From NCBI RefSeq assembly GCF_006351965.1, contig NZ_CP040932.1, forward strand, positions 2,356,001 to 2,420,000: a stretch of 64,000 bases of DNA, written 5' to 3'. Origin of the DNA: Oceanicola sp. D3 (GTDB lineage: Bacteria; Pseudomonadota; Alphaproteobacteria; Rhodobacterales; Rhodobacteraceae). The notes below the pieces were generated by a model. The model worked only from the letters and a program-made list of their open reading frames with translations. It searched no databases and had not been told where the DNA came from. Of the stretch, positions 54,522 to 62,652 are shown piece after piece. Each line of letters begins with the position of its first letter. The first letter of the stretch is position 1. The translations under genes and the position numbers were made by a program.

Positions 54522-55163
54522 ATGGACCGCGAAGAGTTCGTCGAGCATGTCGGCCCGCAATTGGTGCATCTCACGATGCGCTCCAACGTGCCGGGCATCA
54601 ACGCGGGCGGGCTCATCCGCGCCGCCGAGATCGCACGCCGCGCCGGGATTGATCCGCGCAGCCTGCGCCTGCGCAAAGAGCGCACCGAAATCCAGCTCGA
54701 CAACCGCGTCATCAAACTCAACCATCAGCGCCCGCTGATCGCCGGGGCCAAACAGGCCGAAACCTTCCTCGACCGCCACACGCTTGAAAGCTGGTCCGAC
54801 GTGCTGAACTCCCGCCTGTTCTTCTGGCCCACCGACGGCGGCAGCAGCTTTGCCGACAGCCTGAAGGCCGAGGCCGGGATCGTCGAAGTCCGGCTCGACA
54901 GCCGACGCTTCTTCGATGCCTTCGCCCCCGATATCGACCTTTCCCCCATCAACTCCGGCTCCGCCACCCGCCGCGCCTCGGTGCGCGGCGACTGGCTGTT
55001 CGTGCCGGTGTCCGAGGGCTGGGACGCCTTCGCCGAAAACCGCCGCAAGCGCGGCCACGCAGGGCGCCGCGACAGCGTCGCCGAAGTCTCCATCGCACGC
55101 GACATCCCGCCCGAGATCTTCCGCACCCTGATGCTCGCCCCCGGCCAAACCGCCAAAGCCTGA
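54522..55163 (+). CDS. Uncharacterised protein resembling DUF7002-type proteins
   Basis: The 213-residue soluble protein reads, in part, VHLTMRSNVPGINAGGLIRAAEIARRAG, then SWSDVLNSRLFFWPTDGG, VRLDSRRFFDAFAPDIDLSPINSGSATRR and SVAEVSIARDIPPEIF. This order (HxT near the N terminus, R-LFFW in the middle, a late NSG..TRR) recalls DUF7002-like proteins with an ADP-ribosyltransferase-like outline, but I cannot confirm that by eye. High GC, so not obviously recent. It borders the accessory region and could be part of it. Confidence 0.6.
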   Translation: MDREEFVEHVGPQLVHLTMRSNVPGINAGGLIRAAEIARRAGIDPRSLRLRKERTEIQLDNRVIKLNHQRPLIAGAKQAETFLDRHTLESWSDVLNSRLFFWPTDGGSSFADSLKAEAGIVEVRLDSRRFFDAFAPDIDLSPINSGSATRRASVRGDWLFVPVSEGWDAFAENRRKRGHAGRRDSVAEVSIARDIPPEIFRTLMLAPGQTAKA

Positions 55164-55299
55164 GCCCCCGCGCCGGCGCCCGCGTCTCAAGCGGAGCGAC
55201 ATCTTTCGACAGCAAGAAGGCGATCTCTTCACAGATCCCCGAGTGCTGATATTAGCAAAACCTTCGACCTACCAATGACAGCAAAGCAGGCGGCACCAG

Positions 55300-55917
55300 A
55301 CGCTACCGTACTGGAAAGAGGCCGTGGTGAAAGAGACGACGACGCTCTACGCCTCGGACCGAGACGTGTTCCTGTTCCTCGTTGACGATCTGAACCCCCT
55401 CGTGTTGGGGCTGCTGGCCGACGGTTCGCCCAACCCCTACTTCCGGGGCTTCTATTGCTGGAATTCCGAGGTCGGTGCCAAGACGCTCGGGATCGCCAGC
55501 TTCTACCTGCGCGCGGTCTGCCAGAACCGCAACCTCTGGGGCGTCGAGGACTTCCAGGAGATCACCATCCGGCACTCGAAATACGCCGCCTCCCGCTTCG
55601 CCCACGAGACCGCCCCGGCGCTCAGCCGCTTCGCAGAGTCCTCGCCCACGCCTTTCATCGACGGCATCCGCGCGGCACGCGAGAAGATCGTCGCGCGCTC
55701 GGACGAGGACCGTCAGGACTTCCTGCGCAAGCGCGGATTCTCGAAAGCGGAGACGGGGCGGATCGTCGAGACGGTGCTGGCTGAGGAAGGCCGCCCGCCA
55801 GAGAGCGTCTTCGACTTCGTGCAAGGGATCACCGCAGTTGCCCGCTCGAAGCCACAGCACGATGCGCGGCTGGTGATGGAGGGGAAGGCGAAGGCGTTGT
55901 TGGAAGCTCTTTAGGAA
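55300..55917 (+). pseudogene. 5'-truncated DUF932 plasmid/phage-type gene
   Basis: The reading frame PYWKEAVVKETTTLYASDRD, VFLFLVDDLNP, YFRGFYCWNSEVGAKTLGIA, FYLRAVCQNRNLWGVEDFQE, ITIRHSKYAASRFAHE is the C-terminal half of DUF932 proteins, which are normally around 400 residues and encoded on plasmids and integrative elements. About 205 residues remain. Homology begins mid-protein near 55300, upstream of the first usable start (GTG 55324), and the sequence before it is unrelated, so the gene is broken at its 5' end. It marks the left side of a degraded mobile region; the matching ParB-like remnant lies at 58623. Confidence 0.75.
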
Positions 55918-56028
55918 ATTGGCGTTGATCGGTTCCCAGGATTCTCACTAGAAACGAAGGCCGCACTGGATTTTTGCTTGATATGCAAGAAGTACTCGAA
56001 CAGCATGGTACTGTGAGAAGTAGTGTGC

Positions 56029-56038
56029 AGGGGTGCCG
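56029..56038. repeat. 10-bp direct repeat at left edge of the two-gene cassette
   Basis: AGGGGTGCCG here recurs at 58546-58555, just beyond the end of the cassette. The two copies bracket the AT-rich genes and could be a target duplication or recombination scar, but a 10-mer match can also arise by chance. Confidence 0.35.
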
Positions 56039-56833
56039 ATGAGCCACCACGAACAAGACAGGCTCCCGGTAAAAAGGGAACCAACGAAAGAAGAAATTGA
56101 ACGCCGATCGCTTGAGTTAAAAGACGAGGTAAGAGAGAATATCCAGACCTTGCACGGATTCTTGATGGTGCTTGCTATTGGGAATGCGGTAAGGGAATTG
56201 GCTGTATCCCACTCAGCCTTTTTCACGGCCAATCCCTCGCAGATATTGCCAAATATCACCTACGAAGGAGCGGCATCATTTGCGATTGGTCTCATTCTGA
56301 TATTCAGATTCTTTTTAGGAGACCGGCTTTTCATTAAAAGCTACAATCCTGAAAATCTTGTTCTTTTCGTGATTGATATGCTGAACATATTTATTTCTGC
56401 TGTCCTTATTGCTTACCTATCGTTTTTTGTGACTCACCCGTCTTATATGCTGTTCTTGGCAACGATACTTTTTTCTTTGGAGATAGCATGGTGGCTGCTT
56501 CGCAGCGCCGTTTCCCTGATATTTAGAGCTTTTGATGGCCGGCCGAACAACATTTCCGACGATGAGAAGGTCGGGATAAAAGTTGCAAACATAATCACCA
56601 TCGCTACGCTTATTGCAATCTATGTGCGCAGCCAGATTGTTGGCCTTGAGATCGGCTACAATCCCTTGGAATGGCCCGCTGAGTTTTCTCCGTTATTTGT
56701 CACTGCTGAGTTGGGTTGGCTTTTGACAATCTTCCTTGCCAATACCGTTGCTGATTTGTCCCTAAAGGGGCCGGGCTATTTTGGCTGGCCGCAAGACTGG
56801 TTTATAAGCATTGGGCGCAAGTATACGAAATGA
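56039..56833 (+). CDS. Polytopic membrane protein of the accessory cassette
   Basis: The 264-residue protein has a charged N-terminal helix (residues 10-37, TKEEIERRSLELKDEVRENI) and five clear membrane helices (about 75-98, 106-131, 136-162, 181-198, 215-238), with a possible sixth at 40-55. No enzyme motif is seen. Row 56281-56340 has only 22 G+C in 60 bases, far below the flanking genes, so it was acquired recently. It overlaps the next gene by ATGA and probably works with it, perhaps as a membrane effector. Start ATG 56039 follows CAGGGGTGCCG; GTG 56033 is an alternative. Confidence 0.8.
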   Translation: MSHHEQDRLPVKREPTKEEIERRSLELKDEVRENIQTLHGFLMVLAIGNAVRELAVSHSAFFTANPSQILPNITYEGAASFAIGLILIFRFFLGDRLFIKSYNPENLVLFVIDMLNIFISAVLIAYLSFFVTHPSYMLFLATILFSLEIAWWLLRSAVSLIFRAFDGRPNNISDDEKVGIKVANIITIATLIAIYVRSQIVGLEIGYNPLEWPAEFSPLFVTAELGWLLTIFLANTVADLSLKGPGYFGWPQDWFISIGRKYTK

Positions 56834-58479
56834 GGGTGTGCGTTGCCATAAATGCTCCAGAAATCTCGGAGATTGGTAACAAGGCGAGATATCTAGGAGT
56901 CCTAGAACGTCTACAGGTGTGGATCAATAGGCTGGACCAGACAAACGAGTCCCTCAAGTTTGATGACATTTACTTTCTTGATCTTTCTGGGAAAAAGGTT
57001 CAATCTCCGGCACGCCTATACAGGTTGCTTGGTTCGCAACAGGCTGATTATACCTTCTATTTCTATCTGGGGGCGGTCGAGAAATTTCAGTCCAGCTACT
57101 TCTTGAGGCAGCACCAAAGCAAGGATGGTCGGCTATCAACATTCGTTGATCTTGAAAGGTTAATGTTGTCGGGGAAGCGTTTTTTTGTATTTTGCGACAA
57201 CTTCTCTGAACGTGACAATCTTGGTGAGGTTTGGTCTTCGGCTCAAGAGAATGTGGTGATACGTCAGGCTTATTCAGGGGCGAGAACGTTTTTTGACGAT
57301 TTCGTAACGCTTAACCGCTTAGTTCCTAGATATCGGGCGGCAGATGTGACTCAATTTCTTACGCGTGATCAAAGTCATCATCCAAGTATGGTGCAGAAAA
57401 ACGGTGGGCAGTTTGATTGGATCACATCGTTCCAACAAACGTTTGTTCTTTGGCGTGAGGACCCAGAAAATTTTGCGTCGGATGACAAAGGCTCGCGAGA
57501 AGATGGCATCCAAGCGCTTCGCTATTTAGCGGGCCAGATGCGCCATGCTGAAGATGCAAGATTCCTTCTCGAGTATTTCTCATCCTGTGACCCAGAGGAG
57601 AATGTCCGCATCGCTGCGCAGCGCGCCTTAAAGTCGGTACGTCAAACACGAATAAGAGCGCCAATGGGTTCCGGACGACCAATTCCTGGTCTTGAGGAGC
57701 TTATGGGGCCACTGAAAGAGGTGGCGAGTGGCAGTTTTCTGATGGGATCTCGGGTTGAGGACGATCCCTTCAGTCTGCCAGAAGAACAACCAAAACACTC
57801 GGTCTATCTCAACGAGTTTTTGATCCAGCGAGCGCCGGTGAGCGTACAGTTTTACCGCGAATTTCTCCACGATATCGGAAAACTTGAGGTCTTGGAGCGT
57901 AGCGAGGATGGCGATGACGTAACTCCAGTGACGAATGTTTCATGGTATGACGCGATAGAATTTTGCATTTGGTTGAACGGCATTGCCCATCTTCAAGGTT
58001 GGCTGCCGATTGATTGGGAATTTCGTTTGCCAACTGAAGCGGAGTGGGAGAAAGCGGCACGAGGAGTTCACGGACGCATTTACCCATGGGGAAACACATT
58101 CAATGAGAATGTCTGCAATTACAGGGAACTCGCGATTGGCAAGGCTGTAGCTAGCGGCAACTATTCTCCTATGGGTGACAGCCCGTTTGGCGTATGGGAC
58201 ATGGCCGGAAACACTTGGGATTGGACCGCAAGTTTGTGGGGCGAGGGGGGAGCAAAACCTGACTATTCGTATCCATATGACCCAAACGATGGCCGCGAAG
58301 ACATTCTTGCCGGACCCCATATTCGTAGGGTCGTGCGAGGGGGCGCGTATTATTACTGGGATTATTGCCTGAGGACGTCCACGCGGAACCTCATGTTCCC
58401 AGATACAAAGCATAGCGGAGGTGGCTTTCGGTTGGTGAAATCCCGATCAGGTCTGCTCAAAAGATCTGGACTGCATTGA
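56830..58479 (+). CDS. FGE/SUMF1-domain protein with unknown alpha/beta N-terminal domain
   Basis: The 549-residue protein has three parts. Residues 1-175 alternate strands and helices (RVCVAIN, FDDIYFLDLS, DYTFYFYLGAV, KRFFVFCDNF, NVVIRQAY), a Rossmann-like pattern with no family I recognise. Residues 222-270 look HEAT-like (ENVRIAAQRALKSV). Residues 296-537 are an FGE-sulfatase domain: GSFLMGS, VTNVSWYDAIEFCIWLN, RLPTEAEWEKAARG, YPWGN, GVWDMAGNTWDWT, RRVVRGGAYYYWDYCLRTSTRN and GGFRLVK. In true formylglycine-generating enzymes the GGS region has two Cys; here only C513 remains and the first is Tyr. So it is probably a binding fold, not an oxidase. AT-rich like its partner. Confidence 0.85.
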   Translation: MRVCVAINAPEISEIGNKARYLGVLERLQVWINRLDQTNESLKFDDIYFLDLSGKKVQSPARLYRLLGSQQADYTFYFYLGAVEKFQSSYFLRQHQSKDGRLSTFVDLERLMLSGKRFFVFCDNFSERDNLGEVWSSAQENVVIRQAYSGARTFFDDFVTLNRLVPRYRAADVTQFLTRDQSHHPSMVQKNGGQFDWITSFQQTFVLWREDPENFASDDKGSREDGIQALRYLAGQMRHAEDARFLLEYFSSCDPEENVRIAAQRALKSVRQTRIRAPMGSGRPIPGLEELMGPLKEVASGSFLMGSRVEDDPFSLPEEQPKHSVYLNEFLIQRAPVSVQFYREFLHDIGKLEVLERSEDGDDVTPVTNVSWYDAIEFCIWLNGIAHLQGWLPIDWEFRLPTEAEWEKAARGVHGRIYPWGNTFNENVCNYRELAIGKAVASGNYSPMGDSPFGVWDMAGNTWDWTASLWGEGGAKPDYSYPYDPNDGREDILAGPHIRRVVRGGAYYYWDYCLRTSTRNLMFPDTKHSGGGFRLVKSRSGLLKRSGLH

Positions 58480-58545
58480 CGAAGATGATCAAGGGCTAGG
58501 AGGTCCGTGCTATCTCCCAATTCCTGTCTGATATGTCAGAGTTAG

Positions 58546-58555
58546 AGGGGTGCCG
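58546..58555. repeat. 10-bp direct repeat at right edge of the two-gene cassette
   Basis: Second copy of AGGGGTGCCG (first at 56029-56038). From here the sequence returns to high GC and leads into the ParB-like remnant. Confidence 0.35.
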
Positions 58556-58622
58556 GGTTTTCCGTGACGGGTTTGGAGGTCGGGAGAGAGGCTCCCGGCT
58601 GGCCCGTCGCGGAGTAATCCTG

Positions 58623-59040
58623 ATGACCAAGCAACAGAAAATCACCCTCAGCGCCTCGCGCGACATTCCCTTCAACAAGCTGATGCTCAGCCAGTCGAAC
58701 GTGCGCCACGTCAAGGCAGGCGTGTCGATCGAGGAACTGGCCGAGGACATTGCGCGGCGGACGCTGCTCAGTTCCGTCACCGTGCGGCCCGTGCTGGACG
58801 ACAGCGGCGCCGAGACCGGCATGTACACGATCCCCGCCGGCGGGCGGCGGTTCAGGGCGCTGGAGCTGCTCGTGAAACAGAAGCGCATGAACAAGACCGC
58901 GCTGGTCCATGCATTGTGCGCACCGATGGCCTCGCCGAAGAGGACAGCTTGGCCGAACACGTCCAGCGCGCGCCGCTGCACCCGCTCGACTAGTTCCGCG
59001 CCTTCCAGGCCATGCGCGAGAGATGGCGCAGTCAGAAAGC
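58623..59040 (+). pseudogene. ParB/Spo0J-like pseudogene (frameshift and internal stop)
   Basis: The first frame reads MTKQQKITLSASRDIPFNKL, SQSNVRHVKAGVSIEELAED, then TIPAGGRRFRALELLVKQKR: the N-terminal ParB nuclease-like domain of plasmid-type ParB/RepB proteins. Near 58907-58909 one base is missing. The +1 frame continues the family sequence (CIVRTDGLAEEDSLAEHVQR, APLHPLD), then meets TAG at 58991-58993 where relatives have Gln, then FRAFQAMRE before similarity fades. The helix-turn-helix and C-terminal parts are lost. ATG follows GCGGAGTAATCCTG. In intact elements this gene usually follows a DUF932 gene; here 2.5 kb of foreign sequence separates the two remnants. Confidence 0.8.
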
Positions 59041-59076
59041 CGCCGTTCACTCAATGGCGGCAAAGTCCACAAAGCC

Positions 59077-59103
59077 CCCATCGCACCCATCGCACCCATC
59101 GCA
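59077..59103. repeat. CCCATCGCA tandem repeat, three units
   Basis: Three perfect 9-bp units (59077-59085, 59086-59094, 59095-59103) at the right border of the degraded mobile region, about 135 bp upstream of the next intact gene. Not inside a credible coding sequence. Confidence 0.8.
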
Positions 59104-59239
59104 CCATAGCCCGCTGCCAGATAAACCGCCCAGAAAAACCCACCACCTCAAACAACAGCACAAACCCACTAGCACTTGCCACCTTCCCCGGCCCGCCTCC
59201 CCGCCCTAGGCTGGGCCAACCCTTGTCCAAGGCTCGCCC

Positions 59240-59965
59240 ATGCGCCTTCTCGCCGCCCTCTCCCTCCTCGCCACCCAGGCCGCCGCCGAGCCCCTCTTTG
59301 ACGGTCGCGCAAAGCTCACCCTGCCCGAGGGCTTCGCCCGAACCGGCACCACCGAGCAGGGCTTCACCTTCACCACTCGCCCAATCTGGGAAACCCTCTC
59401 GCTCAAGGGCGACTTTGCCGAACTCTCCCGCATCGCCCGCGCCGATGCCATCTTCTTCAGCACCGACAACCCCGATTGCGCCGCCGAAGCCGCCTTCCCC
59501 TACCATTTTTCCTGCAAACCGGCCGAAACGCTGACCGTCGAGCTCTTCGACCTCGCCACGCCGCTGGGCAACGCCAGCCTCGTCACCCGCTTCACGCCCC
59601 AGCTTGCCGGCGACCGGCCCGACCTGCCGCCAAGCGCCCTGCAAGCCCGCTACTGCCCGCCGCCGCACCATGGCACCCACGCGGGGCCAATCCTCACCTG
59701 CTTCCGGCGCGATCTCGTCACTGAGCGGCCCACCATCGCCCAACGTCTCATCCTGACCGAGAGCCACGCCATCGAGGTCACCGCGCAAAACGGGCTCCTC
59801 GCCGCCCAGATCAACATGGCCCTCTTCGGAGAAAACCGCGAGGCCGTTCCCTCCCGCGACGAGGCCCAACGCGCCTATGAGGCGCTTCGGCAGGGCTACT
59901 GGGGCGGCGTCACCCCCGAGGCGCTGGCCGGTGAAGCCCTGCTCGGCACTGTCAGCCTGCCCTGA
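59240..59965 (+). CDS. Secreted protein, unknown
   Basis: The 241-residue protein has a signal peptide (MRLLAALSLLATQAAAEPLF, cleavage expected after AAA). The mature part has four cysteines (NPDCAAEAAFPYHFSC, RYCPPP, LTCFRRD), probably two disulfides, consistent with the periplasm. The pattern ITxP-like TLPEGFARTGTTEQGFTF suggests a small beta domain. No family recognised. A weak AAGGCTCGCCC site precedes the ATG. First core gene after the accessory region. Confidence 0.75.
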   Translation: MRLLAALSLLATQAAAEPLFDGRAKLTLPEGFARTGTTEQGFTFTTRPIWETLSLKGDFAELSRIARADAIFFSTDNPDCAAEAAFPYHFSCKPAETLTVELFDLATPLGNASLVTRFTPQLAGDRPDLPPSALQARYCPPPHHGTHAGPILTCFRRDLVTERPTIAQRLILTESHAIEVTAQNGLLAAQINMALFGENREAVPSRDEAQRAYEALRQGYWGGVTPEALAGEALLGTVSLP

Positions 59966-59978
59966 GCCCCTGTCGCGG

Positions 59979-60194
59979 TCACATCACCCGCACTTCACTC
60001 GCCAGCTTCAGCACCCCGGCGCCCTTATCGGTCTCGATAAACAGCGCCGGGTTCTCCGCCGTGCCCTTCCGCTTGATCCACGAGCCCTTCAGCTTGCGCT
60101 CCACGGTCCCTTCATGCACCTCGCGCACCCGGCCCTCGCCGGTGCCACGGCCCCAATCCCATTCCACCCGGTCACCTTCTGACGGCTTTTGCAT
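59979..60194 (-). CDS. DUF2945 / Tudor-like small protein
   Basis: This 71-residue protein matches the DUF2945 (HVA1) Tudor-like family: GDRVEWDWGRGTGEGRVREV, then VERKLKGSWIKRKGTAENPALFIET and a LKLASEVRV end. The family is small and basic, often found in bacteria and fungi, with no settled biochemical role. The ATG at 60194 follows AGGAGGATGCG, which rules out the longer upstream reading. Confidence 0.88.
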   Translation of the reverse strand: MQKPSEGDRVEWDWGRGTGEGRVREVHEGTVERKLKGSWIKRKGTAENPALFIETDKGAGVLKLASEVRVM

Positions 60195-60244
60195 CGCATC
60201 CTCCTGTCTGTTGCCCCTATCAACGCACAGCAGGCCGGATCGGA

Positions 60245-61288
60245 TCACCCAAATCGCGCGGGCCGATAGGGTGCCAGCACCTCCTGCGCCGCGCCGCCCA
60301 TCTCCGCCGCCACCAACTCGCCCATCAGCGCGCCCAGCGTCACGCCCGAATGCATCACCGCCAGCCACAGGCCCTCCGGCCCTGCCGCGCCCACCACCGG
60401 CAAGCCATCGCCGGGCACCGGACGCCACGCCAGCCGCGCCTCCGCCATCTCCAGCTTCAAGTCCGGAAACATCTGCCCCAGCCGCCCCAGCGTGGCCTCG
60501 GCCAGCGCCTCTGCGGTCTGCCCCAAGGCCTCCGTCTGGTCGGCTTGATGGTTGGGCGATGTCGGCGCAATCAGGCAGCCCTCCGCATTCTGGCGGATTT
60601 CCATGCCCCCGGGCACCAGCACCGGCGCAAACCGGGCCTCCACAGGCGTGGTGCGCAACACCACTGCTGGCCGCGTCAGCATCGGCAGCGCCACCCCCAA
60701 CGGCTCAACCAGCCCCGCCGCGCCAACACCGGCGCACACCAGCACCCGGTCCGCCGCAATCTCGCCGCCCTCCACCGCCACGCCTGTCACCCGGCCGCCC
60801 GCCACCTCCACGCGCTGCACCCTGCACCCGCTCACCACCCGCGCCCCGGAAGCCTCCAACAGCCGCCGCGCCACCGCCGTAGCCTCCACCACCCCCTCCG
60901 TGGGCATAAACCACGCCCGCTCCGGCACCTCCGCCAGCCCCGGCACCTCCTCGCGCAGATCCGCAGCCGACCACACTTCCACCGGGTAGCCAAACCGCTC
61001 CAGCGCGCCAATATCGGCCCCCTCCCAAGTCAGGCAGCCGCACCAATCCACCAAGCGCCCAAGTTCGCCCTCCAGCCGGTGCCACGCCTCCATCGCCTCC
61101 CGACGCAGCCTGAAGTGATGCGCGTCATGATAAAAACTCGCGTTGATCCAGCCAAAACTGGCCGATGTCGCCTCGCCCCCCGGCCCGGCAGCCTCCACCA
61201 CCACCACATCCGCCCCGCCCTGCGCCAGCCGAAAGGCGCAGCTCGCCCCGATCAGCCCCGCGCCCACAATCACAACCCGCTCGCCCAT
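60245..61288 (-). CDS. FAD-dependent oxidoreductase (D-amino acid oxidase/DadA-like)
   Basis: The 347-residue flavoprotein of the DAO family has GxGxxG in VVIVGAGLIGASCAFRLAQGGADVVVVEA, the substrate-side ATSASFGWINASF, and the C-terminal RPVPGDGLPVVGAAGPEGLWLAVMHSGVTLGALMGELVAAE typical of glycine/D-amino-acid oxidases. The substrate is probably a D-amino acid or secondary amine; no pathway neighbour narrows this. Start ATG follows AGGGAAAGGCACGGC. Confidence 0.9.
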   Translation of the reverse strand: MGERVVIVGAGLIGASCAFRLAQGGADVVVVEAAGPGGEATSASFGWINASFYHDAHHFRLRREAMEAWHRLEGELGRLVDWCGCLTWEGADIGALERFGYPVEVWSAADLREEVPGLAEVPERAWFMPTEGVVEATAVARRLLEASGARVVSGCRVQRVEVAGGRVTGVAVEGGEIAADRVLVCAGVGAAGLVEPLGVALPMLTRPAVVLRTTPVEARFAPVLVPGGMEIRQNAEGCLIAPTSPNHQADQTEALGQTAEALAEATLGRLGQMFPDLKLEMAEARLAWRPVPGDGLPVVGAAGPEGLWLAVMHSGVTLGALMGELVAAEMGGAAQEVLAPYRPARFG

Positions 61289-61331
61289 GCCGTGCCTTTC
61301 CCTTGCCTGCCCCCAAGGCTAGCCTGCCCGC

Positions 61332-61757
61332 ATGGACGCACAAGAGATCATCGACCACCTCGCCCTTTCGCCCCACCCCGAAGGCGGCCACTACCGCCAA
61401 ACCTGGGTCGAAAGCCCGGCCTCGGGCCGCCCCTCGGGCACCTGCATCTACTTCCTGCTCAAGCCCGGCGAGCGCAGCCACTGGCACCGGGTCGATGCCA
61501 CCGAAATCTGGCACTTCTACGCCGGTGCCCCCCTCACTCTCCGCCTTGCCGCAACCGAGACAGGCCCCGCCACCCGCCACAGCCTCGGGCCAGACCTCGC
61601 CACGCAGAGCCCCCAGATCATCGTGCCCAAGCATCACTGGCAAGCCGCCGAGGCTGGCCCCGATGGCTGGGCGCTCGTCGGCTGCACCGTCTCACCGGGC
61701 TTCACCTTCGAGGGCTTCACCCTCGCGCCTGCGGGCTTTGACATCCCCGAGAGCTGA
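61332..61757 (+). CDS. DUF985 cupin protein
   Basis: The 141-residue single cupin of the DUF985 (YML079w-like) family has LSPHPEGGHYRQTWVES, TCIYFLLKPGERSHWHRVDATEIWHFYAGAPL (metal or ligand His residues), KHHWQAAEAG and LVGCTVSPGFTFEGFTL. The ligand is unknown. The ATG lies 43 bp from the divergent FAD oxidoreductase start. Downstream the desaturase begins 9 bp after the stop, so the two are probably co-transcribed. Confidence 0.92.
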   Translation: MDAQEIIDHLALSPHPEGGHYRQTWVESPASGRPSGTCIYFLLKPGERSHWHRVDATEIWHFYAGAPLTLRLAATETGPATRHSLGPDLATQSPQIIVPKHHWQAAEAGPDGWALVGCTVSPGFTFEGFTLAPAGFDIPES

Positions 61758-61766
61758 GCCGCCGGG

Positions 61767-62648
61767 ATGGATCACAAGGCCCTGCTCGCCAGCCTTCCGC
61801 CTGACACCCGCGCCGCGCTCACTCGCCGGCGGCCCGGCCCCGGCCTCGCCCGCCTTGCGGCCCATATCACGCTCATCCTCGCCACCGGCAGCTATGTTGC
61901 CCTCGGCCTTCCGCTCTGGTGGCTGATGATGCTGCCCCTCGGCGTGGTGATGACCTTTCTCTTCACGCTGGAGCATGAATGCACCCACGCCACCCCCTTC
62001 ACCGGAGGCTGGTTCAACGAGGCGGTGGGCACCGCCTGCGGGCTGCTTCTGATCCTCCCCTTCCGCTGGTTCCGGTTCTTCCATCTCGCCCACCACCGCC
62101 ACACCGGCGATCCCACGCGCGACCCCGAGATCGCAGGCCACCCTCGCCCGGGCACCCGCGCGGCGCTCGCGCTCTACCTCACCGGCTGGGGCTTCTGGCG
62201 TGGCAACCTCGCGGCGCTCCTGCGCAACGCCGCCGCGCGCCCCGCGCCCTACGTGCCGCCCCGACAACGCCGCGCTGTCATCTGGGAGGCCCGCGCCCAT
62301 ATCGCCATCTGGCTCACCGCGCTGCTCACTATTCCGCCCAGCTACCTGCTAAGCCTCTGGCTGCTGCCGCTGCTGCTCGGCCAGCCCGCACTCCGGCTCT
62401 ACCTGCTGGCCGAGCATGGCCTCTGCCCGCCCGTCGCCAACATGCTGGCCAATACCCGCACCACGCGCACCACCCGCGCCATCCGCTTCCTCGCGTGGAA
62501 CATGCCCTACCATGCCGAGCATCACGCCTTCCCCGCCGTGCCCTTCCACGCCCTGCCCAAACTGCACGAAAAAACCCGGGCTCACCTCCAGCAAGTGAGC
62601 CCGGGCTATGCCGCATTCACACGGAGCTACCTTCGCAGCCTCCGGTGA
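61767..62648 (+). CDS. Membrane fatty acid desaturase family protein
   Basis: This 293-residue di-iron membrane enzyme has the three histidine clusters in order: HECTH (about 71-75), HLAHHRH (about 107-113) and NMPYHAEHH (about 251-259), with membrane helices between. It could desaturate acyl chains or hydroxylate carotenoids; the short length and HxxxH..HxxHH pattern fit the general desaturase family, and the substrate remains open. It ends 4 bp from the convergent small secreted protein gene. Confidence 0.88.
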   Translation: MDHKALLASLPPDTRAALTRRRPGPGLARLAAHITLILATGSYVALGLPLWWLMMLPLGVVMTFLFTLEHECTHATPFTGGWFNEAVGTACGLLLILPFRWFRFFHLAHHRHTGDPTRDPEIAGHPRPGTRAALALYLTGWGFWRGNLAALLRNAAARPAPYVPPRQRRAVIWEARAHIAIWLTALLTIPPSYLLSLWLLPLLLGQPALRLYLLAEHGLCPPVANMLANTRTTRTTRAIRFLAWNMPYHAEHHAFPAVPFHALPKLHEKTRAHLQQVSPGYAAFTRSYLRSLR

Positions 62649-62652
62649 CCAC

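Noticed and set aside
58330-58440. Diversity-generating retroelement variable region in the FGE domain
   Set aside because: No reverse transcriptase, no template repeat and no excess of AAY codons were seen nearby.
54522-59100. Prophage
   Set aside because: No integrase, capsid, terminase or lysis genes; the recognisable remnants (DUF932, ParB-like) fit a plasmid or integrative element instead.
59077-59103. Start of a CRISPR array
   Set aside because: Nine-base units with no spacers and no cas genes; a simple tandem repeat.
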